Below, one piece after another: positions 12,251 to 26,400 of a stretch of 64,000 nt of DNA. Source of the DNA: Apus apus (taxonomy: Eukaryota; Chordata; Aves; Apodiformes; Apodidae); assembly GCF_020740795.1 (NCBI RefSeq), contig NC_067301.1, positions 5,394,001 to 5,458,000 on the forward strand, given 5' to 3'. A program made the translations under genes and the position numbers. Within the stretch, counting starts at the first letter, position 1. Every line of letters begins with the position of its first letter. The notes below the pieces were generated by a model. It did not search any database and was not told the DNA's origin. It was given only the letters and a program-made list of their open reading frames with translations.

Positions 12251-15200
12251 TGGCAGGAAGGAACCTACAGAATCCATCCCCTGAGCTGGACATGGTGAGG
12301 CCGGGCCAGGGGTGACCAGCCTGCTGGCAAGCCCTGCTGGAAGCTGAGGAGCTTTCCTGTTGGGACAGCACGGTGCCAGAGCCTGTGGTGACAGTGATCT
12401 CAGGCGTCGGTGGGAGATGGAGGAACAGGCACCGGGAGCAGGAATTTTATCCCCCGCCAAGGCATCGTCCGAGCTCTGCGGCCAAGTCCAACCATCCCAC
12501 AGGAGGGTTTGCTACCTACCGAGCAACCAAAATATTAAAAATTGCTAACATGTGGAATCTATTAGGGCATTTAGAAGGAATTCACGTTCATTGTTTCACT
12601 TGAAATATAAAGGTTATAAAACTTAATGGCCACATGACAAGGAAACGATATGAAACACTCGGAGATTTACAGAGCAACTGTTATGGTCTTTAGGCATGTG
12701 GGCTGAAAATTGCTTTACAATAGGCAACGCAACCTGTGGTTTGAGCACTGAGGTTTTCTGGCAGTGTTCTTTCTTCCTTCTTTTTTTTGTTTTGCCTTTT
12801 TTTTTTTGACCTTGCAGACTGGTATTCAGTTACCACAGCAGCTCCAAAGTAAAACAGAAACACAGCTTGTATCTTCTTTCAAGTATTTATTTCTTTTGTC
12901 CTGTTAACATCAAATAATGAAAGGAATTGTAAGGATTTTTGAAGGGGGGTAAGAAGAATGAAAGCAGGAGAAAGGAAAAAAAAATACCAACATAATGGCT
13001 TATTTCTCACAGCATGTGCAGCACAAATGAACAGTAAACACATACCACAGAAAAATGCAAACAAAGGCTACGTTTGCTAAAAGTTCCAAGAAACAAAAAA
13101 ATCTATCATGAGTGCCCCCAGGCAAACAATTCTGTGATTAAATCCTCAGAGCCTTTGCATTTCTGGGTCAATTTAACACAGCAGATATCTTTCCCCTTCC
13201 CCCAAAACACACCTGGCCAAGCTAGCAGGGAGGAACCAAGGCCAGGGTTTTCAAGCCTCGTTTTGGTTTAAGGCATGGAAATGTTGGAATTACGGCATTT
13301 AGAGGAAGCTATAATCAAATCTAAAGGGTCAGCTACAAGTGTGAAAACCTGATTACAAATTTGCCAGTAGGGTTTGTCTATACAGAGCAACATAACTAAG
13401 TAAGCAACAGCTCATGGAGCAAAACTTTTTGTCAAACCTGGATCTTGGCAGTTTAAATGGCACCTGCCTCTGAACCCTAGGCCAGGAATGGGTGATCTAA
13501 GCACACAAAGGCTTTAGGGTGACCCTAAGGGTTAAACCATCAGTGCAATCAGATATTATCTTATTCTGTGACACCAGGCAAGACTGTATAGTTTTCCATT
13601 CCACCCTTGCCCTATGTGTGTAATAGAAACTGAAACGCTCTGTTAGGAAAAGGTTTGCAAAGGTTAAAATAGTTAATAGTTAAAATGCTATGCTTGCAGT
13701 TTTGATACAGAAGTTTCAAATCTATACTCAGAGAGTGAACGAGCATCAGGTGAATTGCATTATGCTCAGCAGCAAGCACAGCCTTTCAGCTAATGCACCT
13801 GTGTTCTCAGTTCTCTTCTGCATTTGCTCACTTCCAAATTTAAGGGCAGTGCAACTCTATTCCATTTAGGGGTTTATTTTCTTAAATGAACTAGGGGTGA
13901 GTATGCAGCAAAACAAATCCCAAAAAATGATGCCATTCCCTTCTTAGAGAAATATACTATGCCCTGATGTCAGGAGGTAACTTTTTTATTCATTAACTAT
14001 TTCCAGGAGTAGCACAGTGTGATTTCTCTTCCTCACACACCCGACAACCTGAGGCTGAGAGGTGAATCCACTGAAAGAACCAAAACCAAACTCTGAATAT
14101 TTGCTGCTATAAGTAAAGGCAAATGCACTTTTGACAGTATCCCAAGTTAGTTGTTTTTTTTTCCCTTGAAAATGTCTATAAGCACGTTTTTGATCACAAG
14201 ATTGGAATATGTCATGAGAACGCGTTCAAGTATGCATTTGCATTAATATTGTTGCCAGAAGCCATCTCACAGTCATCATCAGACATACTGGAGCCCCTAG
14301 AAAGCTTTCTGTGGGATTGGAAGGCATCCAGCCAGGGGAAAGCAAAGCCACCATGTGGTTTGGATGACCAGTTCCACAGGAAAACTAGACATTAATGAAT
14401 GGCAAGCACTCAAAGTGGTAGTTGTGGTGAGCAGCTGGCAAGCAAATCATTGGTCAGGAACCATTAAGTATATAAAGTATTTGATAAATGAAATGTATTT
14501 TTAAATGATCCATTGAAAGAAAACAGGCTAATTTTACAGCAAGGATTGCCAGTGTCAAGCAGTTCTGCTGGCTGTAATGAAGATCACTAGAGGAAGAGTT
14601 GCCCATCCAGCCTTAGAGCACATCCAACCTGGTATGTAGGTTATGCTGCAAAAGGACACCTTTAGGTACCATCAGAACAATCTATTTTAATATTCCTGAA
14701 AGGAAAATCATCAGAAGAAACCGAACAGCAGTGTTGGGTACCCTGCAGTTCAGGGCTTGCACCGTATTTCCATTATTAAGACAGATGGAAAGGGTTCATG
14801 TGCTTTATTGGCTGTTTATTTTCTACTTCAGTACTGATCTATAAACACCTCTAGATCTACAGTTCAATTCTCTGTCCCAGAAAGCAGGGATGTTGCACCT
14901 AAACCTACCATTTGCACTTAGGACGTTTCATACTATTTCAGCAAACCTTCCTTCTTTCGTTGCTTGACTTTTAGATTCTGATTCCCCCTTTAACCATAAA
15001 ATGATGTTCTGGCCAACCATGACCTGTAAGTCCTTCCCAGTTCAAATTCAAATCCTGTCAGTGTTAAAAAGAACATGCAGTTATCAAGCTGTTAGGCAGA
15101 ACTGTTGCTGGATCTCTGGGCTTTTGGTACACTTAATGCTTTAAAGGAAGCTAATTGCAAAGATATTTAGGGCAGTATGAGAAGGTGTGGACACAGGAAC

Positions 15201-18200
15201 ACACAGGTGAGAGACTGCCTGAAGGGAAAGGTGTAGAGATGAATAATCTGCACACCCAGCATTCTGGCTCAGAAACTTTCAAAACACAGTCCTCCCCAAC
15301 AGGAACAACTGGAAGAGACAGACAAAATGATGAAAAATGAAGGGATCAGCAAAAATCAGACCTAATATAAACCCAACTAAAATAAACTCAGCATGGCTCC
15401 TGTGGCTCATTCAAAAGATCTTCTCTGGGAGTTCCTTTGCAAGAATTTAGTTCACTGAAGAAGAAAGACAGAATGTAACTTCCTTTATTGTATGAAATTA
15501 AGAGTCAGTGGCAAATCTGGCTGGCAAGGTGAAGAGGTTTTTAAAGGGAAGTGCTGAAGATTGCAATGCTACCTACCAGGTTGCATCACAGGAAACAAGA
15601 CATTTCCAGCCAGAAAGTGTCAGTGCTCCTAAACACTGGGCTTAACAGTGTGAAATAATTCAGATTGTTTTCTTAATTTTTGTCCAGAATGAGAGCTGTG
15701 GGGAGTTCTTGTCTGAATTAAAAAAACAGATTATAGTTTTTTGCTTAAGAAAACATACAATTCTGTAATCTGAACAGATGGGATGTGTATTGGGAAACTT
15801 ATTTTTAAAACTGGAATGAAGATTCATTGACTTTGTATGTTTAAATTACTCAAAATTAGGTAAGAAGGCTCAATTCTATAACGCTGTAATGATGGAAGCA
15901 GAGCATCTATGGAATGAATAAAAATAGCTGTTTGTACATGACTTCTTGGTATTTTTAACATGTATGTAGCAACTTTTGCTGCAGGACATCAACACTTCTT
16001 TTTAGAATTATTTTTCTGTGTCAGCATCAGATGCCTCCTAAAGAAATTCAAGGACATTATTTCATTTGACCAACATGCTTTTTAAACCTCAGCTATACCA
16101 ACAGGACAACAGAAAAGCTGAATGTGTTTTAGGGTTCCAAAGTATGATGATAATTGATATGCGTGAAGAAGTTTTGCAATAGCAGAGTTGAGAAACATGT
16201 CAGATCACTAATACTGAATATTCAAGAATATTAGAATATTTAAAGTTACAGACTACTTACCCACTGAAGCACACAGAAAATTGCTTACTAGTAACTTTCT
16301 CTCCCTACTACCTTTTGCACAGCCCCTACAACAGTAACAAAATACTGCCCAGCCCTGCAAGTCTCCTCCACAAATTTACAGCCCTGATGCAAATCCAGAA
16401 GAGACCACAGGGTATTTTATTGCTAGGGAAAAGAAAGCCAAGAAATAGCTCACAAAGTGAGTTGTGATTCAGTGTAATCCTATTGCTAATTTGAGTCAGT
16501 CATATTCTTCCTAGTTTCTTTATTATTAACAAGGGGAAATGTGGCCTGAGACCTCAAGGAATCATCAAGGAGATGCTGTGGTTTCTCTTTCTGGTACCTG
16601 AGAGAGTCTCCTCCATTATCCAAGGCTGACACTGAACCAAAGAATTACTTTGTTCTCTGATGGATGGGTATTTTTTTAAAAGGCTCTTTGCTACACTCAA
16701 CACTTGAGAGAGCAGAGGCAATGAGCTTGCCATCTCTGCTATTACTTGTAACAGGCAAAGTTGCAGGGGGTATAGTGACCATGCAAGTGACCTGACATTG
16801 CTATGGTGTGCCTGCATGAAGTCAGCATTCCCAGCAGGCTCCAGGAAGAGAGTCCAGACATCACTTCTTTTCCAATATGGTCATAATTGTGGTCATAGTG
16901 GAAAACAAGTAATAGCAGAGGTGACAAGCTCCAGAAACTGTATCTCCCCTGCATTTACTTTGCTCCCCTCTCTGTATAAAGGTGCTAGTAGTTGACTTCC
17001 CTGGAAAACATAGCAAGGAATTACCTCCTTTTCTTACAGCTCGTGTCAATACTGTAGTGTGCCAAAACAGGATCTGGGAAGGCTCATTAGATCAACAGCC
17101 GTGCCCAAAGCAGAAGCAGCAGCTGGGGTCTGTGCTCCAATGTGCCTGATGCTACCAAAGGAAGATGGAGAAGCTTCACAACAGCCTGTATCTGCTCAAG
17201 GGAAGGCACCAGCCACAGGACAGATCTCAGGCACCTAAGGGCAACTTGAGTCCTCACTACATACAGTGCTTGGTTTTGGACTGGCTATCCCATTATCTCA
17301 TTCTTCAATCTATTTTTTTTTTTTAAACTGTCTTGTATGACCGTAATTTTAAATTAATTAGTTCAATGATTATATGTACTGCAGCTTTCCATGCAGTGCT
17401 TCTCTGCAGTAGTGCACTGTACCTGCTCAGGTAACCCATCCCAGTGGCAACCTCCCTCAGAGACATATAGGAAGTCAATGTTGGAAGCCAGGGTCATTCT
17501 CAGACAGCAGTTAGCAGGCTTGTGAGATGTCTAGGTTTAAGGCACTGATGTTCCAACCGTTTTCCTCTACATTAATTCCACATTGCTTGGGGAAGAAGAT
17601 GTTTGGCAAGATGTCAAACAGCAGCTTCTCACTTTTGCATTTTTAAATTATCATTTTATTAACACAGACAGGAAAATTTCATGCCTAGGATGCCTGTCTG
17701 TGAAAAGCCTGTGTAATACAGAGGCAACCCTTTGAGATAAAATTAAAACTAAAAAAATGCTTTTGCATCTGAAAAAAAGCCAGAGGTTCAGAAAACTGAA
17801 GCACATCTCTCTAGTAGTGGTAGGTGAGGATAGTTACAACATAAGACAGAGAACCACTGTCTGGTAATACCTGGGCATGATGGATGACTGTTGCAGCTGG
17901 CTAGGAAGGAGTGGCGAGTTAGACTGACCCTTCCTTGTTTCTACATATATGGGTTGCTTTCCCTTCCTCAAAAAACAAACCACCAACCACCAGAGACAGC
18001 AAACAGTAACATGTAATTGGGGTGTTCTGAGCCAGCAAGCTACAAAGTTAATGGATTGCTTTTTAGGGCATGATGACCCGCAGGAACAATAACATATTCT
18101 TTACAGTCAGTGGATTTGGATGGAAAGCACATGCCTCTATTATTATATACCTGCAGGAATAGAAGGTGGCATCTTGCCTCTGCCTGCTTAGGGCCACCAC

Positions 18201-20726
18201 ACTCACCCTAAAATTGCATCTATCCCCTCTTTTGTGTTCCTATACACTTACTCTTTGGTCACTCTCAAGCTCAGAGTGCTTTCCTCCCTTATTTAAGGAG
18301 AAACTGTTCTTGTCTAGATTTATAGAGAAAAATCAGCTTATACACTTGCCTTTTTTTTTTTTTTCTGCATGAATATGTCAGGATACCAATAGCAAAAGTG
18401 AGCATAAGGAACTAATAATTTTGGACTCTTTGGGAAGGTGTGAAGATAAAAATTGTCTCCTCAGAGGTCTACGCTTTTCTGTTGTATCCAGTCCACACAG
18501 GCTGGATCAGTACGTGTTTCTGCTTGAAGAATCTGTGGCAGAAACAAGAGAGGGTGTTACTTTTATTAGAAAAGATGACAGGAGCAGAGGGAACTCACTA
18601 CTCACTACTATGGCAACAGGCAAGTTGTGTCCTGAGTCTTCCATCTGCAGTCCACAGGCTGGGGCACCTCAGCCCCATCTAAACTGTCTGGTCTTCTCCC
18701 TAACACCTTGCTGATCTGACTCTTCTAAGGAGCACAGGGAGGTTGTTTCTACTGAAGCTGTTCAGCCTCCTGAAGGTACTGAAGAAAGGTACCAAGGTGC
18801 TCTTTGTAGCGTAGCGGGTGGGAAGAGAGGCAGTTTATCAGGCAGAAAAGTGGCTGAATTGCCAGCTTCCCATCAGATAAAAGAGAATGAGTAGCAGGGA
18901 GAAGGTGAAGTCCTGGTTTTCTTAATGTCTTTCTTCTCTAGGTTAGTTGTTGAAATCCGTGAGAGGTGCCTGCCACTATTCACATCTCAAAATCTCTAAG
19001 AAGGTTCTCCTCACTAGAGAAGGTAACTGCTGCCTGCAACTTACAGGTTCCACTTGGCACTGGGGGGTGAGAGCTAGAAGACAGGGCAGAATATTCTGAT
19101 TCTCAGGGCTGTTGGTTGTTTGGTGAATAATGCAAAATATTACATTTGACATCTTGCTTTACCCCCAAACTTATGAACAAGTGCTGTCAAAAAAGTGGCT
19201 GTCACACAGACTAAGTTTATTAAAGCCACATGAAGAAACAAAAACAAAGCAGATGATCCAAGGTCACCCTGTATTCTTTTCTCAACAGTTGCATTTCAGC
19301 TAGAGGAAAATACTAGGACAAATTAATGTCTGCTACAAACAGATGTGTTCTCTTTGAAATAAATGTACCCACTTATGCTCTGTCTGCATTAAGACTTACC
19401 AGGTTTTTATGAGCTTTGGCAAGTGCAGTGCTATCTGGTAATATCTGGAGGTGGGAGTGTTCAGGGAGTTGTCTGAAAGGCTTGCAAGACCAGATCTGAT
19501 CATATCCACCCACACTAATTAACACATTATATAAAAGTACAACAAGTTTCTCTTTGCAAACATCAGAATCACTTGCCCAGGCACTTTCTGTGAAGTTCTA
19601 GAAGAACTATAGAGCTGGACTCTGTCACTTTTTAACATCAACACAGTAGTGGATGTATAGGGGGAGTATAGTTCCCACTTTCACAGCTCACTCCTCACTC
19701 ACCCTGCTGAAAACATGCCATCAGCAGGGCTACAGCTGGAAGGACCTTGTAAAGCTCACCAAGGGTGCATGAGGAAAATAATTTTCTTTCCTCAAAGCCA
19801 AAACACGGTATCAAATATTGAACATGAGGAATCAGATTTAATTACAAAGGAGCCCTCCTCTCCCTGCCCTGCCTCACTAATCCTGAAAATTACTTTGGAA
19901 AAACACCATCCTCTGAAAACACCTGGAACTGAAAAATCTTCTTATTTAAATAGGTTGGGGTTTCTTTATGGTAGGAGAATGTGTCCCCAAATGACTAACA
20001 TTTCCCTATTGTTCCAATTTTAAAATAGCAGTGTTCTCCTGTATAAAAATATAATAAGGGGTCTTCTTCATAGGTTGAAGCAAGTCAAACTGGAAGAGCC
20101 TAGCTCATTTCATAGGAAACTTCTGTGAACTGCTTCTACAGCTTCACCTAGATTCCTCCAGCAGGATAATAAATATATACCCTGATTTAGATTTACTCCA
20201 GACTCTTTGTATGACATCTGGCTTCAAGATGGTGGCACTGAGAAGTGCAGTAATGACATAGGAAAACAGAAGAAAAAAAAAAATAGTTGTGCAGTGGAAA
20301 GCAAGAGGCAGTGGGGAGAGCAGGGAAAACCAAAATTAAAATAAGTCAAAGGGCGGAAATGCCTTTGAGAAGGCCTTAGGCTTCAACAAAGCTTGTCCAC
20401 ATTTGCAGCACTTCAAGATTGCCCAATACTAACCTTATGTGTAAAAGGACAGTAGACCTCAGCAGGCATTCCAGAGGAGACTTTCTGTAAAAAAAAAAAA
20501 AGTCTTCAAATGTATCCATCCAGATATGCAAGTAACTCACTGGATAGAGAGCATTTTGCCTTGCAACACTCAGGAGAGAAGAAACTCTCTTACACAACTT
20601 TTCCCTACTATCTGAAAAGCAAAGTCAATGTTTTCCTCATTTGCTGTTTGCTGCATACCTCTCCCCCACTGTGACTGCTATTTGACCTGTTGTCTGCTCA
20701 GAGACCCTGAGGGAAAGAAAGAGGCA

Positions 20727-20776
<50 letters not shown>

Positions 20777-22927
20777 AGAGGCGATGACAAGAGTCTCAGC
20801 TACATTCTGACTTGTTTATATTCATTAGAAAGAAATCAACAGCACTTAGTATGTAAGACAACCTCTGAAGATAGGGAATATCTTTTATGCAGTGCAAGAA
20901 AAGAGCAGATTCATTGAAGGGACAGGATTTGGGGATGAGTGGGGAGTTAATTTTGATGTCTGTACTGGTTTTTACCTCACTTTTGCATTAGGGGGTCACC
21001 AATGAATAGAATCTCAGCATTAAGGTTTAATTTAAGGGGGACACTGCAGGGTGCCCTCCTTCACCAATTGTGGTTGCTCTTGCATCTACAATCCTGGCAT
21101 GCTTGACTGTGAATAATGAGGAACTAGAAAGGATTAGAGTGCAGAAGGGGAGGTACACATCATCATCCCTTCCCCTCCAATGCATCTCTTGATAAATATG
21201 GTACCTTCAGTATTATTGGCAGATCCTGGAAGGGTTCTCATTGCATTTGCCTTTTCAATGAACTGGTTTTCTTCTAAAAAAATTGAAAAAAATAAAGCTG
21301 AAGGCATCTATTAGGGTGGGCTTCAAAATCACAGAGATCAAAGTTTCTTTTCATCCTCTCCAGAGAGCCTCAGCCATCTAGGAATTGAAAACAAAACTCT
21401 ATTGTAAGAAACCTTTTCCAAGCTGGCACAGTGCTACAGCTTGTGTGTTCTGCACTCAGAAGGAAAGCACTGACCCAGATAAGAGAGCTCCTCAAAGTAC
21501 CCAAGCAGGCAGAGGGGCTGGCATCAATGGTGCTTTTGGCAGTATCTTCCCCTTAAACTGCTCAAGAAGAGATGCATCTACTGATGTGCAGTCAGCCCTT
21601 CTGATCTGAACATTCACATCATTGCACCCAAGCTGCTGGTCTCCATTCCACATGGCAGAACCAAAGAAATCTCAAATACAGCTCACTGTTCTGCTGTAAC
21701 TCCTCTCTCTTTTAGGAAATTGTCTATTTCTCTTTATGGGCTTTTTCCTCTTCTAAATTTTTGTATAGAACCTCTTGATTTATGAACAAATACTGCTTTT
21801 CCTTTCTATAACATGTTCCATTTGAATTTGCTGAGCTTCTGACAAACATTTAGGTAGTTAGACTTACAACTTTTGAGGTAGGGAAACACTAGAAATATCT
21901 GCTTTGCAGGTCAGGGTGCACCTTGACATCATGCAGCTTGCCCCTGGTCCCACAGGACATCTATGGAAAAGCTCGAAATTCAAGTCAGGAGCCCTAAATT
22001 CACTCCTTCACCACATGGCCTCCCTTGAGGTGCTTCATTCAGGTGTTTTCCAGGTAAGCTTGCAGCTTTCCTGTATTGCAATTATATTAATTCCTCTTTT
22101 AGTAGTGATCCAATGTTTCAAGGACATCACGATGCCTAGTGCTGCACACTGCATCTGGCAATGGAATGCAGTGTTGCTCTCACTAGGCTGTCACAGAGAA
22201 TATATCATTACAAAAATAAATAATGTCTAGCTGCTTCTAGCATGTCAGTCCAAGCAGTATTTATCACTTTTGGCTGATCAGTGCCTGATTCAATGCCCCT
22301 AAAAACCAGTGGGTATATTCCCAGTTGAATTCAGCATGCATTTAATCAGGTCTTTGCTAACTGTGCTTCCAAACTTCACATTTCATTAGCACTACAGTAC
22401 TGTCTCTTCTATTTTTAGAGCATTATTCCACTTACTTCACTGTGCAGATAGATACAATGGATTTTCCTCTGCATGGATTGTGTCAGTGAATGTATGTTTG
22501 TACAAGCAGGCTCTAGTTTTAGTTCTAGATTTAGTTCACCCCCAGTGTGACGCTGCCTACGTGTGTGGCAATCTGGGATTAATGCTAAAAATATAGATAT
22601 ATTTTATCATAAATGAACAAAAATATTCAGAAAGACAATTAAATTTCATATATGAGTCCAGTGACAGAATCTTCCATTACTCAAACTGTCTGCTGTTCTG
22701 ACTGAGTGCTCCTCTCCAGCCTTCACAGGTGAAGTAAGACAGCTTCCTTGGGCCCAGCACAGTCCTTCCAGCCAGAAGTCCTGGGTGGCCTTGAACAAAG
22801 AAAACATCTCTCCACAGTTTGCTCCTTCCCTGATGTGAGTTGAGAACAGCTCCATCAACAGATGTAAAGTGAAGGAAGGGAAGGAAGCTTCCATTAAACG
22901 TCCATAACTTAGTTCTTCAAAGTATCT
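12251..22927. other. intergenic, downstream of DHRS3
   Basis: AT-rich DNA with the (TG)n microsatellite and no CR1 or exon that I could recognise. In human the next gene on this side is VPS13D, convergent with DHRS3; none of it was identified here. Confidence 0.6.
20730..20773. repeat. (TG)n microsatellite
   Basis: About 21 uninterrupted TG units. It produces a spurious Cys-Val open frame. Likely length-polymorphic. Confidence 0.97.
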
Positions 22928-22933
22928 TTTAAT
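22928..22933 (-). promoter_or_regulatory. candidate DHRS3 polyadenylation signal (ATTAAA)
   Basis: ATTAAA on the minus strand lies about 420 bp beyond the DHRS3 stop. It is the first plausible variant signal at a reasonable distance. No AATAAA is seen on this strand within about 3 kb of the stop; another ATTAAA lies at 22,341-22,346. The true 3' end cannot be decided from sequence alone. Confidence 0.3.
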
Positions 22934-23351
22934 TTCCCCATTCAAAAAGCTGAAATGAAACCAGGAGCAGTTTGTAATTGCAGTTCCTCTGAAGAAAGGG
23001 GATGAAGTATGGGGTGTGATGTGCTGCCTCTCAGCTGAGACAGCCTGCAGACACTTCAGAAACAAAAATTACATCTTAGAACTATGAGTAGCTTTAACAA
23101 TTGAACTCTAAAGAATTAAACATCATATAGACATTTCACACTTTGTGTTTTTCTTTCCAAGGGTCCATAGTCTAGTCGTTCAATCCTGTGCAAAGGTCAT
23201 GTTACTATGGATATGACCTGCAAGAAATGTGTTGCCTCAGAGCAGCACAAGTCATGTGAACAGGCTAAAAGCCAAGACTGCTGATTCAGTCTTGTCAGGA
23301 TTTTAATGCTTCTGTTGGTTTCACTGAAGAATAGTCCTTGCACCACCAAGT

Positions 23352-23436
23352 TTATGTTCGTCCTTTAAAAGTGTTCATGCAGGTGTAGCTCCCAGAAAAC
23401 TTGTGGATTTCTTCAAGTGCTGCCTGAGGGAGAATG
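23352..23436 (-). CDS. DHRS3: DHRS3 exon 6 (terminal coding part)
   Basis: Encodes the last residues, from [15 protein letters not shown] to NTFKGRT, followed by TAA at 23,354-23,352. The acceptor is ctcctgcag. The C-terminus is characteristic of DHRS3. Confidence 0.97.
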
Positions 23437-26400
23437 CTGCAGGAGAAGCAGAAAGGAAATGAGCAGACCAGAAAAACCTCTGAGTCTGTTCTAACAGGAT
23501 GTGTAAATATGCATTTAGGTACACACATACATAAGTACACACATTCTCAAAAATCAGCTAGTGAGAGCACACAGACAAGACGTGGCAGCATCCTGCTGTG
23601 ACTGGGCCTAAAAGGAGAAAGTTATATCAAATCACTCTTTCTTTACAGAAATAATTATCAAAAAGGTCTGTAGAAACTGTGACTTGGAAGCTACCATCAT
23701 ATTTTATGCCTCCCAAATATTGTGCAGAATCCTGCACTCCAAAAGACAGATTTAAACTGAGTTCTGATTACCCTGCCATCTATTTTTGTCAGGCATGTTG
23801 CCTCCTTATTGTAAGGTATGGATATAGATCTCATTTCCTGACATCTACTGTAACGCAAAACAAATTATTAATTCTTACAATAAAGGAGAAGGAAAACAGC
23901 TCTTTTTCAGCCTGTAGAATTTCTGGCAACTTTTGGGAGTACCCCAAATTTTTCATTCTGACCAAAGCATTTCTTGTGAATTATTTTTTCTTGTTTGAAA
24001 TGCAACATTGTAATGATTTTCCAGAGAAATCATATGGCCTTGTTTCAGTTCAGTAGGTTTTCCAAAGGTTTTAGTGCCAATTCTCATGGAAACACAATTT
24101 GAAATGCCCGTTTTCTCTTTAGTTTTTTCAGGATATGAAGTTCTGACTTTCTTTCCTTAGAGAGTTTAAAAATCTTGCCTAACTGGCTGGGCTATTGCTG
24201 GGCAAGGGGAATCTTTACCTTTTTAGGATGACAAGAGCATGCATTGTCCATGGAAGGAGCAGGAAGGCTTGATTCATCTGAACAGCTTCTACTGTCCTCC
24301 TAGCCACTGTCTCTGGCTTGAGAGGAGGAAAAAGATTAGGGAACCTGAATAAATAAAGTAAAAAATAAAAGAATTATTTGTTAACCAAACTCCTTCTTTA
24401 TAAGATACTGCTGCCCAGGTCGTGTTGCTCACTAAGCTATCAATGGTTACTGGCATTTTAAACATGCCCCAAAGTAGGCTGGAAGGAGCAGAAAGTTCCA
24501 GTTCCAGCTGGAAAGCAGAAAGCCCAGTTCCAACCAGTACTACTGGGTTAGCTACCTGGTTAAAAATGTGCATGATGGTGCCTTTAGGGCAAAGTGGCAG
24601 ATTTATTCAGAACAGCTCTCTGAACTGTATGCAAGCCAATACCTAAATGCTCTCTGTCCAGTGTTGATGTTTTTTCCTCTTCCTCTCTGTTGCTCTTTGC
24701 TTGATTTAAATTCTTGACAGGTAAAAGACAAATATTTCCCCCCATTGCTTTTAATGCCAATCATAAGGTTTTTCCCAGCATGAGCAATAATTGGACTCTG
24801 CATTTTCCTAAGATAGCACAAACTAGGTGAATAGGTTATTTTGTTACTTGTAAAAATTTATTTGGTCAGCTGTTTGTCTCTGAATTTACCTTGTTCTCTT
24901 ACATAGAGGTGAAATAAAGTACTGATGGCCTTACTTGAGTAAGTGACTGTCATTCCTTTTGGGGGGAAAGATTCTAGTATTTCAACAAATAAAGGAGGAA
25001 TCTGTACTGTTACTTTTCAAATAATTTGCAGATTGCTCCTTTTGAATGACCTGTTTTCAGATTGCCTTTTCCCCTCTCTGGTGGCTGCATATGGTCCAAA
25101 TACACCCAGGGAAAAACAGCTTTCAGTTTTCTCTGTAGAAGCAAATGTCTCTCTCACCACAGGCAGGCTGTATGAATATGCCAGCAAGCTGAGGGAACCA
25201 GTCTGATGAGTCCCAGGTGGCCTAGAGTGACCCTCTGTTCCCAGGCAGCCAAATGAGACATCAAATTCTCTTAACTAAATGAAGCATTAATTAGGAGTGT
25301 ATTCTGATGATTCATTTAAAATGAGATGCTTTCTTCTAGTTCCCCTGGACTGACCTGATTCTCATGCCCTGAAACATCTCTGTGCTTGTGTGGAAGGGCA
25401 GGACTGTTGTGGCATTCACTCCAGGACAGTCCAGCAGCCCCAGGGTCAGGCTCTCCATAAAGGCAAAGGATGAGGCTTTGGAGGTGCAGTAGTCAATGGC
25501 ACCAGGGATGGCTGACAAGGCCAGGACAGAGTTCAGGCAAACAATGTGTCCATTCTGCAACTCCAGCATCCTTGGCAGGAATGCTTTGGTGGTCTGAAAA
25601 ACAAGAGAGTTAGAAAAGAAAAAAAAAGAAAAAAAAGGTTTGCTTTGCAGATACAACAAAAACCAGTTACTGAAAAAAATAAGGTGACACAGAGACAACA
25701 AGCCAAACTGTTCTGTTCATTATGCTAGGGAGTGGAAGGGTGTCTTGTTGCTTTGTAATTTTCTGAAAGACTCTAAACAGGCCAAGTTTGATTAGAAATA
25801 AAACAAAATCTTTCCTAGCACAGAAGTAAGCAGTACCCACAGATAAAGGGCATGAACAGAATGCCTGGTACATTTGAGGACTTCTTGTAGAGGATAAAGT
25901 CTTCAACAAAGTGATGAAAAAGATAATAAAGTCTTTTTTAAAATTACTATTATCTAATTCAGAATGGAATGAGTTTCACACTAGCTTCCTTCCCTGAGCA
26001 ATGCAGTCTCATGTTCCCCTGATGTTCCATACACATCACTGTACAGAAAACTACCCTCTGTGAGCTTGGCCTGTCTCAAAAGAAGTCAGATGTTTTACTG
26101 GAAATCACAGGATGGGGATACAACAGCATCAAACACTGTGTTAGTACTGGAAACACTACATTTTTTAAGACTTTGCTTCTCCCATTGTTTCTCTGTCTCC
26201 TTTTCAGGTCAGACTGATTTTACCAAGCACCATTTATTCACTCTCATTCCCAATTCTGAACATAACTGACACAAGAGCTTATCTTACCCAGAACTGTCCA
26301 AGGGTGTTTATATGCTGGGATTTGAGAAGTGCATCATCATCACTGTCCATCAGGCTCTTACCATGGACCACAGCAGCATTGTTCACCAGGATAGTGATAT

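Noticed and set aside
20732-20917. Open frame starting with repeated Cys-Val
   Set aside because: Translation of the (TG)n microsatellite.
24289-24573. 94-codon minus-strand frame overlapping DHRS3 exon 5
   Set aside because: It reads exon 5 in the wrong frame. The correct frame is [11 protein letters not shown] with GT/AG borders at 24,344 and 24,219.
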